From Owenia fusiformis (Eukaryota > Annelida > Polychaeta > Sabellida > Oweniidae): a stretch of DNA of 64,000 nucleotides. The stretch is taken from NCBI GenBank assembly GCA_903813345.2, contig CAIIXF020000009.1, forward strand, positions 19,243,759 through 19,307,758. Direction: 5' to 3'. The first letter of the stretch is position 1. Every line of letters begins with the position of its first letter. The notes beneath the pieces were generated by a model that ran no database searches, was not told where the DNA came from, and saw only the letters and a program-made list of their open reading frames with translations. Made by a program: the position numbers and the translations under genes. Positions 11,777-24,800 of this stretch are shown in pieces.

Positions 11777-12828
11777 ATGAGTGTTGAGGTCCACCAATTT
11801 CTCAATGACTCCGTAGGTGGTAACTTTACAGAATCAGCACCACGTCCTCCAGTACCTGGGGAGGAAAATGAACTAACCTCAAATGGCGGACATTCTACCA
11901 GAAGCAGTGGCTCACACAAGAGTCATGCTTCGAATAAGAGTCACTCCTCTATTAAGAGTATAGGATCACATCGGAGTGATGTTAGTCACTCCCCTGCTGC
12001 AACACCCCGCCGATCAAACCTTGACGGGAAAAACAAAGCATTAGCTTTACAGTCTCAGGGATTAAGTCAGGAAGACATGATCGCCCCTCTGGGCTTTGAA
12101 CCCGAGGGAAGTGCAACTAACTCACCTCCTTTTACAGAGAATAGTACCCCACCTTATTTAAAATGGGCAGAAAGCCTCAAGTTTTTATTAGAAGATTCAG
12201 ATGGTCTTCAATTATATAAGGAATTCCTGTCACTTGAGCAATGTTACTGTCCTGTGACTCTCGACTTTTGGTTTGCATGCAAAGGCTTAAGACAAAGTCT
12301 TTTGAAATTTACAAAATCACAAAGTAATGATGCAAAAGAAAGAGCCAAAATATTCAACCTGGCTAAGGTGATATACAGGAAGTACATTAGAGGGGATCAA
12401 CTTAGTAGCATTATAAGTAAGTCAATTCGCCAAACAATTTCTGAAAGAGTGACTAAAAAAGATATTGAATTGACTTTATTCGATGAGGCTCAGGATTCTG
12501 TAGAAAAATATATGACGGATAACACATGGCCAATATTTCTGAAATCCGACATTTATGTGCAATATATACAAGCAGGGGGAGAGAGTCCAAAAACTGGGAG
12601 TAATGGATCTAGTGGCTCTAGCAGTGCCCGGCCACTCTCCCAAGTAGGCCCCCTCCCCACACTGCATGAGAATGAGGAATTACAGACTGATGATATTGAT
12701 TCAAGCCAACCTATTCATCAACCTATGACACCAGTTGCAGTAGCCCCCTTGACGTCAAAGTCTTTAATGGCGACAACAGCTTCTCGAGCTGAAGCCAGTT
12801 TCTTCAAGAGACCTGAAGCAACTGCTGG
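11777..12828 (+). CDS. AXIN: Axin coding exon 1: tankyrase motif and RGS domain
   Basis: The exon encodes residues 1-350 plus two bases. Tankyrase-binding [10 protein letters not shown] lies at 21-30, in the RxxPxG form that mediates Axin turnover. A Ser/His/Lys-rich low-complexity stretch (41-72) follows, then GFEPEGSA, and then the whole RGS domain from [14 protein letters not shown] to [14 protein letters not shown]. Keeping the complete RGS domain in the first coding exon is also the vertebrate arrangement. Beyond the domain, SPKTGS and LPTLHENEE match Axin spacing. Donor: GCTGG|GTATGT. Confidence 0.95.
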
Positions 12829-15800
12829 GTATGTGTACTTTGTGTTTTTCACACTGTGTATTGTAGTAATGTAGTTAGGATATGTTGCAGTCTTGTGCGT
12901 GTAATGGCCTGGACACCTAAAATGGTCATTCTTTCTGTTGAATTTTTGTTTCTTGCAAGTAAACATCTTGATTTTAAACTTTATGGAAGGTTTATTAGGT
13001 CATTCATAAGATATCATTTCCTTCCAGGTTCTAAAAAGTTTCGATTCCACCATGAAAATATGAACTCGTTCACAGCACGTAGTTGTTCTCATCTTTTGCA
13101 AAGAATCTACATATAAGATTGGCAAAGTGAAAACAAACGTGCCTGCTAGTGTAAAAGAAGCTTGCTGCATCTCAATATAGCCTTTATTTTCTACCTATAC
13201 CACATTTTACCTTAGTGCTATCTCCTAGAACCTGCTGGTAGTTAGTACTAAGCGAGATAACTTTATCCAAGCGGATGTTGCCTGAGTATTACAAAGTTAG
13301 AAATAACTTTGATCGATCCTCTGTCAGGATGTTACAAAATAGGCCCTAGTGCTTAAATTGTGTATCATTTCCATTTTTTGAAATTATTTTTCCTCATTTT
13401 ATTCTTGAGGGAGAGTAATTAGAGAGGACCAATTTGTCATTGTCTTAACCGATAGTAATAATATTTGAAGTAAATTGATTCTTTCAACTTTGGTTATTGT
13501 AATTTCAATTCCATTGGGTGTGTTATTTGCTTTGAAATTTTTGATGTTTTCTCTAAAGAAAGATTTAGGCTTCTTGTAGAATTGTTAACTATTATTGATT
13601 GCTTTATTATTACCAAATTCTTGTTGAGATTTTTCAAGTACAATCAAAATATACCGTTGAAATACTTTGTTGAAATCCATATATTGGATTTACTTTTCTA
13701 CTTGAGACCATCATAAGCCTGATGACTTTGAACCTCTCAAGAAAGAAGCCTATATTGTATTTTAACTGTACCTCTTCATTATGGGCAATTGTTTCATAAT
13801 ACAAGTGTATTAAATTTAAACATTTTGTTCATATTTCAGTCTGTACCTTCAACAGTGTCAAGAGAGGAGTGCAACATCAAGTAGTAAGAACAGCTATCCA
13901 TATCACGTGTCTTACACCACAGTCTCTGCCCAGGACAGTGAGCTTCAATCACTCTCTAGCGATGCTATGACTGATGATACCATGTCACTCACAGACAGCA
14001 GTGTGTAAGTTAACATTTATATAACATATTTGTGTTTGTGACATAAGGGACAACTTCCATGTCACTCAAGCCATGGAATTAGAATTTTGATCAAATGGAC
14101 CAATGTCCAATATCCATTTCTGGGTCTTAATTTTAGAGGAACATTTTAGGCTGATATCACATTAGACAAGATGGTCCTCTTATATTCCAGCTTGTCAATA
14201 TATCTTAAGAGACATTTTGTCATTTTTGTATTTCATGAGATGGGACCAGAGGGAACACATCCCATCTTGTTGAGACAAGTATGAATTATGAGTGGATTCC
14301 AGGATGGACACAGTCCATTAGGCATCTTATGATATAATTGTATGCTACATCTTTGGTCTTATAGAATGATTAATAATGTTCAAGTGTTTGACCTTGCTTA
14401 TCAACATAAAGCTACATACTTAACTACCACTCTACATAATATTTGATATAAATGATCTAAAGGGCAGAAGGCAAGGAGGTGAGGGGCCTTTGCCAAAAGC
14501 CAACAAATACAAAGATCAACATTTAATTATCGAATTGAGAATCTAAATGTTAAAGTCAGTGACTCAATGTTCAAACAGCCTTTAAATATTTAATCCCTGG
14601 TGTATTTATTTACCAAAAACCTTGCCAACACTAATAGTCCATATTTTGAATTTATGTGTATTGTTGATTCTTTATAGATTACTATTCGCATTTTGTATGA
14701 ATTCATCTTTTTCTTTAAAATCAAGTAACCAGTTAAACTATGGATAATAGAATTTTGGCTGACTAAGAGTTAAACTAGACTACAAACTATACTTTACTAT
14801 GAAACTAGTGAAAAGTTTTACTGGACCAACCCGCTAAAACCTCTTCAGAATGATTTTGTTTTCTTCTGGACACCCTATCAAATGTTGAATTTTTCTTTAT
14901 ACTGGTATTGTAGAAAAACATGTTGAATGACTTTGAATCCTAGTTGAGATTTACATTGGGTATAGGTATTAAGATTGATATGCTTATGTTCACTTCTAGT
15001 ATTACAAAGCACATGTTTAGTACCTCATGTCAATAAAGGATTTTACTTTGATGTTTTAATATTTCTGCTTGTTTTACACTCAAGTATGCATAGGACTGTG
15101 GTTTAAAACTGGGCAAGGGAAAGTGTCGTGTGGCTATATCAGCATGCTGTGTATGCACACTTAGTTGGTGGACCATCAAGTCTACTTCAAATTTCACTTG
15201 GATTTGGCCAACTCAGATGTATGTAGTGTTCAGTACATACTAACTCATGACATTTGACCTTTTTCACATAAAGATAGTTGTACAAATAGAACAGTTTTAA
15301 CTTGCCTGTGGTAAAACAGTAGATATTCCAAATGAGATGGAGATAGGCTAGATATGTAAAGGTAGACCAAGCCCCAAGCTGTAAAACTCTTGTGTTGTTT
15401 GTCTAAAGTCAGTTTTTGCACTAGAGGTGAACAGTAATAGATGGGAACCACCTGAAACTGTAGTTTTGCCTGAGATTTAAAAGCGGCCGTTTACTCAGCA
15501 TCAATGCATAGTGTACGTGGGATTGTTATAGGTAATACTAGTACTAGATAAGCCATTATTGATCCTCCAACATATCGATATAAGGCCAGCCAGTCCGGCT
15601 ATGCAAAAATATGTAAAATGTACTTGATGACCCTAAAAGGAAGGATATCGGCAAGATAAATAAAAGATCAGTATCATAATATACATTAACGTTGAATAGT
15701 GGTTTACCATATTTACAGTTCATCTAAAATTAGAGTCGTTGAAAGAGAAATGATGATAGGTCATGATTACAGAGAAAAATCTTAATCTGTTTCCTGGGTG

Positions 15801-18800
15801 TGTCGTACTAAAACCTTTCCGATGTTTCTTGGTTCAAACATGAGCCCCCATTTGCTTTCAGTAACATTGGTTTGGTTTTCTTCAGATCATAGACTTCCCC
15901 ATTAAAGTTACTCCCAAGATAAAGGTATCTGATGTGCCAACAATCTCATAGGTTTTGATTGGGTAGAGATTGGGGTTAATAGTAAAACTTTTTGCGAGGT
16001 TAATGAGACACAGCTATCTTAAAAATTACTGATTTTCAAGGCACGAATCGAACTTGTTCATCTAAAAAATCAGATAATTACTCATTTATAAAAAACATCA
16101 AATAACTCAAGATGTTTTAAATTGAACCAACACAAACCATAGCTTGGTACACTGTTTGTTGTAATTTATTTGTTATACAGCATTATTGAATGAGAATTAT
16201 TTAATCAGTTTTTTATTCAGTATTTGCACATCATGTGATCCGAGGGTTGTTTGTTTCAAAGGTGTATAGATTGCCACTTGTTCTGCAGTTGAAAGTAAAA
16301 AGGGACAGGGCCTATTCCCCTGTGATGTTTAAGTGAATAAATAATGCATTTCACTTGAATCCAGCAAAAGCTCTTTGTAGAGAAGAGCTTTGATGGCGCT
16401 CCATTGATGTTGTTGTTAAATGGTGTGGTGGTTGAGGGTTATCAATAGATACATCCCATCCACTTTCATCTAGCCATCCAGTTAGTCTGATTCTGTTAGC
16501 TAGCAGTTGAAAGGCAACCTTGTAACTTGATACATAACTGAAGTTTTCTAATTAACACATTTCAAAGACTAGTGATTGGTTATAATAGAAGAGTAAAGAC
16601 ACCATATCTCCCTTGATGTTCTGATTATAACTTTGTACAACTGTCTGAAGTGAGACGAGAGCTTTGAGGAACCATCTAATACTCACTGAGGAACTATCAA
16701 ATAATTATTGTCTATCATATCACTCGCTGGAGTCTTTGTTGCCATCAACGATGTATCAGTAAACAAAGATCTGTATGTACCATTTGAAAGTCAAGCAATC
16801 AGTACTGAGGGTCATCTTTATCTTATTGAGGATCTGATGATCTTATACATGTTCTCTTTTAATGTATATTCCCAATCTTAACAACATTGATTTTTTAAGA
16901 TCTAGAAGTTAAAAGTACCCTGTATGTCATGAGGATGGTTTTGCAATAGCCACAGTGATAAACTTGATCACTCTATAATGCAGTGCGTGAAATAAGGATT
17001 TTTTTAACCTAGACATTTTGGCAGGCCAGCCAGATTTTAACCAGCCATATCATTTTTTCTCAGGCCAATTTTTTGCAGCCTGTTTCTTACTTCTCTGGCC
17101 AAAAATTTCATTTTCCATATTTCTCCACAACCACTCTAAAATGAGATTTAGTTTAGTACAATATTAACAAAGTAAAACTAATTCCATTGCATGTCATGTA
17201 TCATTCACTATACTGTACTTGATGACTTAACCAACAGCCTGAGTGTGTTGATTCCCCCCTAGATTCACCTTACAAAAACATGAGGAACATGTACATATTG
17301 ATCAAACTAAATTGTACTGATTTTGGTCGGTTTAGAATTGCTCTCAGAAGCTTCAAGGTATTCAAAAACACATACTATGTACACAGACTCCACTAACAGA
17401 CTAAAATTCAAGGTATATATTAGAGGTGTCACGGTCCAAATAAATTTCGGTACGGTACGGAACGGTACAAATGGTCTCGGGACACGATACTTTCGAGACA
17501 GGACGGGACAGAACATTAAAAATGATACAATGTCTGATGATGACAGTTTCACTTTCAGTTTCACTTTTCAAAATCATATTCAGAAATACGTCAATTAAAA
17601 TCGAATATAAAGCATCTGCCGTGAATGTGATCGGCATTTCACATAGTCTGCATGGTGAACTATCACCAATTCGTTTACCTTGTGATATCGGAGTCCCAAA
17701 ATACTTCCAAACTGCCGACTTTTTGGACTTAGATGCCGGCTCGATTTTTCAATTTCTTTTCTACATCCGGCATACTGATAATGCACTCGATTTGCGAACG
17801 ACGATGAAGAAATGAGTCATCCATAGCCAATCAAAATCACCGTAATTTCAACAAACAACAACAGCCAATCAAAAGTCACGTTATATCTTGGGCTTCAGTA
17901 TGAAAACAAAAATATTTGAAATTTTTTTAAATCTTCAACAAAAGTCATGGAATAAGCCGAAATCGCGGGGAATTCGGAGGATTTCCGGACTGAAATGTGG
18001 GTTCTATTCATGGGCAATCTAACGAATGCCACAAATGTCTGGCAGGCCAAAATGTCTGGGTGTTTTTATCAAAACAAGCCATCTATAATTTTGTCAGGCC
18101 AATGGCCGATGTCGGACGTCTATTTCGCGCACTGTAATGAACGGTAATTTACGATATACAGAAAACAAGTCATGATGTGAATTATTGTCTTTGAATTATT
18201 TGAGATTCTTTTAGACTTGTGTCTTTGTGCATCAATATTACATTCATCATAATCAGTGGTAATAATCAAGATTGAAACCTTTCTGCTTAATGGCCCATCA
18301 ATGAGTCATCAATAACCAGCCTCAGGGGATATCAAACAGCATCTAATGCTTCATGTTCACAAAGTCGAAAAAAAAATTTTGTCGGAAGAGATCAAATTCT
18401 AATCACTCAGTATATCCTGAGTTGTACTTGTCAGATTTTGATATGTCCTTTGTGATCTAAGACAATTTTTTATTATAGGAATTTCAGATTGAGAAGAATG
18501 AAACATAAAAAGGCGAAAATTCTTTTGTATATTGGGATGATTGATCTGTGTTGTTTTGAGGCCTTTGAAGTGCAGTTTTATTTCACAATTCAAGATTTAA
18601 ACTGTTCTGGTCTCCCTAATGTGCTCACTTGAGCTGGTCTATTTCTCAGCTACACAGATAGCTCTGTTTAGTAAGAGGGGTGTAGAGATGGAATTGGCCT
18701 GGACTAACAAGGATGGTGCAAAAGTGTTGCAGAATACTGCACTACTCTTATCTTTACTTTGATGTTTCTTTGACTCAGACATTTCAAAGATCTACATGAA

Positions 18801-21800
18801 CATGACAGTGAGCTGTTATTAGAAAACGAAAGGGAAGGCATATTTTGACAGTTTATCACAAAATGTCCAGTTTTATCCCTAAGTCACCTTGTCCATCAGT
18901 TGGTGCGTGCTGCATTGCATTTTTGCAAACATTCAAACTCATCCAATGTGGCTTGATCAGTTTAGCATTCAATCTTAATTTTGTCATTCCCAAAAGTGCA
19001 TGCATCCATCATTGTAATTTATAGCTTTAATTTAGGCCCAATCTGCATATGGCTCCCTGTCTCATAACTTTAATATGTGAGTTATAGCAGCAGAAAGACC
19101 AAAGATATAGGAAGATATTGTCAGCAATGATGTTCTACTGTTTTGTTAATACCAGAGATAATTGCTGTCTATTGTCAGACATGTGTCCAGTTCCTTTGAT
19201 CTATCCAGCTCTATAATAAGAGTTCAATCATGATGACTTCAACACAATCTAACTGTGTCACTTCAAAGCTTTGCAGCACACGACTGACTTGTGCAACTGC
19301 TGGGGGGAGGGGCAGAGCTGGGTATACCTACAGGCAATCTCCAGACAGAGATTTGAGACCATATGTCCAGAATAGAATCAATAAAAATAAAATTATCAAG
19401 TCCCATGTTATATAGTTCAATATTGAAAAACCTCAATTGTAATTGGCTAGAATGATGGTCACATGATGCAAACGGTTTTATGGGTTCTGGGGTGTTGTTT
19501 GTTTCAGGACAGATTGGGCTTCTATTTAGCAGGTGTGGCCTTCATATACCTCTCTCTGGCCCCAAGTTCTTCTCTTTGATGTTCTGTTTTACTCTCTACT
19601 AATTTACTTCACAAAGGCTATCAGATTAATTAAAGTGTTTAACTGGTAATTTCAAAGGAGGCTGAAGTATCAAAGTGTATACAAGAGATATCAAAGCCAA
19701 GGAATGACACTTGCCAATGAAGGGCTTTATCACCTTAACTGTCGACTTTACCTCACAAAGACCCTTACATGCATGGTAATTTCTCACAATTATAAATCTA
19801 TTGAAATATTGCCTTAAAACAAAGCCTTCTAATTATAAAGCATACTGAATAAAGAAAGAGATCAAAAGTCATTTTCCTGACATTTTGGAAGATCTTTGAT
19901 GTTGACCCCAGGGATGCCAATTTTGTTTCAAGTTTTTGTTAGGTTTGTAGGACGTCTTTTACTTCAAAGTTATCTTTCATATCGGTAAAGTTTGTTTGAT
20001 ACATTTTTGTCAGGTAATGTTTGGCCTTTGTGTTTGTGGGAACTGGTATATCAGCGATCATGTCTCATGTTGACTTTTTTCCCTCACGCAAGATGTATAA
20101 TGTATAATGTTGCCTGAAACTAAACCTACCAACAAGCTGGCTTTGAAGAAACACCTCTCTCCCTCCCAGAATAAATTTGCACCAAACATTAAACGTATTT
20201 AGTTATTTCGAGTTTATACACAACAACTTCAATCAGTGAGTCTGAGTTGAATCTTGTAAAATATTAATAAGGATTCCAGAATTATAAAGGTTTTCTCATC
20301 AGTTGAACTGGATAAATACAGAAAAATTTTCCCTTTATTTTTAGGTAAATGTGCAACTACTAATGAAACAGGATCTTTCCCTTAAAAATATTTTATGCAC
20401 ACTAACCCACTTTTGGGAAAATCTTTTTTTTGCAATGTCTGATCTTTCAAATTGTTTTCAGTTTGAATTTTTCTGCGATTTCCACTTTTATTACTTAATT
20501 TATGTGTTGTAGAATTATAAGTTGAACAAAACAGAGATATTTTGTTTGAAGGTTTTTCAACATTTAGTACTTTTCTTACCCTAAGGTACTGTATACTGTG
20601 TTTGGACTACTCACCCAACTGCACTATTTGTAAAGATGTAGCTATGAATGCCTCATTGCATCTCAACAGTATTCTTCATAAACCCCAGCCATAAAATATC
20701 TTAAAGTGATATTAGAATTCTTTTATCTTCTTTCATTTTCTTACCTGGTCTATATTTGAAAAATTATCATGGAGTGAATTTTTCTGCTCCGAGATGTGAC
20801 TCATTCTAAAGAAGAATTTTGATGTTAAAATTTGTGTAAGGCGGTAAGGAGAAATGCAATATAGGAAATGTTGGTTTGGCATAGTTTGGTCCTGTATAGC
20901 CTGAGGAAAAGATTGACCACATTTATTCTTAAGATTCTAAGCAATTTTGCTTTACCCTTTTCAACAATTTGTTTCTCTTATTTAACAGAAAGCTTACTGG
21001 CCCCATGGTAGCTCGTGGGCTTCAGAATCATATAATCATTGATCAACTCTGTTGGTGTACTTGACTGTTTTAACCATAGGCCAAGTACATAGATAGTCCA
21101 ATAATACCTGAAAATATGTCATATGTGATGTTTCTTCAAATCAAAGACAAGCATCATGATCTTGAAGATTCGAAGTTGGAGTTTTACTTGGATGATGATA
21201 TGATCTCTTGTCTTCAATCTTTTCCATTGTATAGTCACATTTCAGATTTCAATTGAGCAGCTTCTTTCTGAAGAAACAAAAGCGCAGATTTGATAAAATC
21301 TATGTTAAATGATTGCTGTTTTGTGTTGAGAAGCTTTTAGATTTAAGGGAGTTCTTGACTAATAGGCCCGAATTCAGGAAGTTAGCACTGAAAGCCTTCA
21401 CTTTGATATTCTTAGTAATAAAGGAAATAGTTTGTATGAAGGCTTTGTTCTGGGCTTATTGGTTAGCAATCATGACTGCTTACTTTGACTGTATAATGTT
21501 GTATTTACAGTAGCTATAATCCCTAATAGAATACATTTAAAGTTCTCTTTGAAGTTGGTTGTGCACTTAATTGCTATATTGGATGCTTAATTAACTCCGT
21601 TGCTTCAGTTTAGTGAGTAAAAGGTAGCAATAATGTAGTTTTGCTCCTATGGGCATTATCCCATAGTTATTCCAGTATGAAATCATTCAAATTAAGTGAT
21701 ATCAACTTTTCAACATTAAGCTTGTTTGATTTTATACGATTGAATTTTCTTCCCTAATCTCCATACGTCACTTGATTTTCAATTGTTTTAAGGACAAAAC

Positions 21801-24800
21801 TCATCAAAGGGCTGCAATTAAAATGTTTAGAAAAACATTGAGTATCCTTGACATGTTTAATATAAAGTAACTATACAATACTCAAATGATACAGGGGTGG
21901 TCCGCCTTATTATACTCAACTAAAGTAAGAACAAAGGGCAGCATTATATGGAATAGTACAGATTATCCCTGATCTGATAAACAATGTAGAAAAAAAGTTA
22001 TGTAAACATAGAGGGGAGACAACGGACTATCTCATTAATTCAAATCCACGGAATTATTCTAGATAGGTATGCTGGTGCCTTTTAAGTACCTTTTTGAGTG
22101 CCTTTAAAGTACCTTTTTGGTACAATAAGCGCAAGGATAATATGCGGGTTCTGGAGAACACATACTCATGTACATGATTGCTGGAGGCTGTCTTCTGTTC
22201 AAATGAAGTAAAAAGAAAAGAGTAAAAGAATACATTATCGTTGGCTTTGTTTCATCCTATCCGGGAAGTGGCCCTGGGGATATACCTTTATTATAATGAT
22301 ATGTACTTGGTGCAAGACTATTGGATTTTAATGATGATGATTTACTCCATGCAAGAATATTGGATTTTGTATCTATTATTGAACAGAAGAGGAAACACTT
22401 TCTCTATGCCATAAATTAAATGTTATTGAAGTCTTTATTGTTTATCTATGGTTATTTACTAGCTGTATCTCCATACATAATTCCCTTTGATCTTGTTCAC
22501 ATACCACTATCTCTTATGTTGATGAATGGCTTCTCTGAGCTGCTGCATTATAAGCATTCAGGAAATTTGGTTGACTACAAATTCAGGAAATATTAACCAT
22601 ATGGGCGATCATCTCGTGGTAGAAAAATGTTTATCTATGCTTTACCCCGGATGCATTTTTATGAAATTTAAATAACTCAGTTTTACACATTATCAACAAT
22701 AGCAAACCCCATTACACAAAGCCTGTGAGTACCAAATTGAGGCTGTGATGGGACAATATGGAAAACAAAAGGTTGTCATTCATTACATTCATCCTTGGAA
22801 GTTCCATTGTTTGATGTAGCTTTGTACATTATGATGTATTTGTCCCCGGTATTGCCATTATCATTAGGCTAGATGCTCAGGACAATAGCCAAATACCACC
22901 AGGCTGGCGATAACTACCTCTCCAATAATACACATGCAGATTATATTACATTGTTTTAACAGGGGAGCTTGTATTGGTGATTACATTAACAAAACATCAA
23001 AGTATTCCTGTGGTATATGTGTGATTTATTACCAACATTAAAATCTCATCTTTTTTTAATCACTCTTTTTCTGCATATGGATTGTCATTTGTGAACTTTG
23101 ACGAGATGTTACTGTAGAAGATTAACTATGGTCAAGGGACACATCAGCCACATCAGTGTAAAATGTCATTATCTAGCGCATTTAATAAACTAATGTTTTG
23201 TACAGGGGATTTATTGTAACACATATGAATTATTTAAAAGGTTGATGTCGTATTGTTTTCTATATTCATTTTCATATTCGCCTTTGAAGTGGTTACTTTT
23301 ATTATGGTTAAGTACATTTTTATGGTACTTTACTAATGAAACATTCATGTCTTACATGTTGAAACATCTAGTATTCTTAGTGCAGTATAATTTAAGAAAA
23401 ATGTAAATCCTCCATTTTATACGCTTCGTTTAGCTCATTTGCTTACCTAATTACCTACAGAAAAACAAATATTTTTGTTTTTCTATCAATGTTTACTTTT
23501 GAATAATCTACCTTGCATATCAGTTTCATATATTTTTTTTAACTTTTGAATAATCTACCTTGCATATCAGTTTCATATATTTTTTTAACTTTTGAATAAT
23601 TTACCTTGCATATCAGTTTCATATATTTTTTAACTTTTGAATAATCTACCTTGCATATCAGTTTCTTAAATTTTTGTAGAGGTTAATTTTTTACTTTGAC
23701 CACCAGTGCACATCAATTATTGTTTTGTTGTGTAGAAATTTGGTTTTAGAGAGTGACAGAAAAAAGGTTATTTCTCTGGTTTGTTGAAGTTCATCTATGT
23801 GTTCTAAAAGAGAGATAAAATTAATATGTGTAAAAATAATGATATAAGAGAGTGTATAAATTCCTTTGAAGTGGTTGCAATAAAGGATGTTTATTTTGCT
23901 TTGATTGTATAGGCATAAAACTATAAAAATTAATTATTAATCCAGCTACAGTTGGCAATATCATCAGTGTTGAATCAGCAAAGATCAAAGACTTAAACCT
24001 TTCCTGCTATACCACAAGAGGATCCACTTTCCCATAATCTTTTACATATACCTTAGGGACATTATCATTTGATTGGTCAATAGTCTCACATGATCTCTGG
24101 TGAAGTACCTCTTGTCTCATGACTTTCATTGCCACATATGGCCTCTACAGCAAACAGCTAAATTAACTGAAAATCCATAAATTTGAATACATATGAATAT
24201 TAATAACAGGGTAGTTTTATTTGAGGAAAGGCTTTAGTTTAAAGATGAAAGGACATACAGTGAGCTGAAATTTCCTTGATTTCACTGTTTGTCCTTTGTT
24301 TGTCATAAGTGGACCATTATCAGCATCTATTATCCCAATTATACATTAATACCAATGGCTCCTTCCTATTAATCTCACTGCATGGTGTCTCCTTACCTTT
24401 CATTTTCTAACTGGGTTGGTTTTGAGAAGATTCAAAATAAAAAAAAACAGATGCAAATTATATGCGCTAAAAATGGTCTCACATACATTAAATGAAGAAT
24501 AATCAAGAAAAAAACTTGTTGTCTTAATTATTAGAGAAACATTCATTGTTTCCAAAATGTATTCTTGATTTACCTTGGTCACTGTAGGTTATAATGAAAA
24601 CACGCGCTACGCGCTAACGCGCCACGCGCCAATGCGCTAATAGAAAATGATCCTTCCCCGACGATGTGTGCGCATGTTTTAAGCGCATGTTTATGATTGG
24701 TCAATACCCTTGGCCCAGGGACATGTATAATTAGGGTTATGACTCCCTGGGAACTTGTCAAAACATTGACACTTCAAAGACTGTATAAATCACCGCTAAC

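Noticed and set aside
17471-17815. 114-codon plus-strand frame
   Set aside because: Lies inside the 16981-18134 transposon; overlapping frames on both strands and no recognisable transposase motif.
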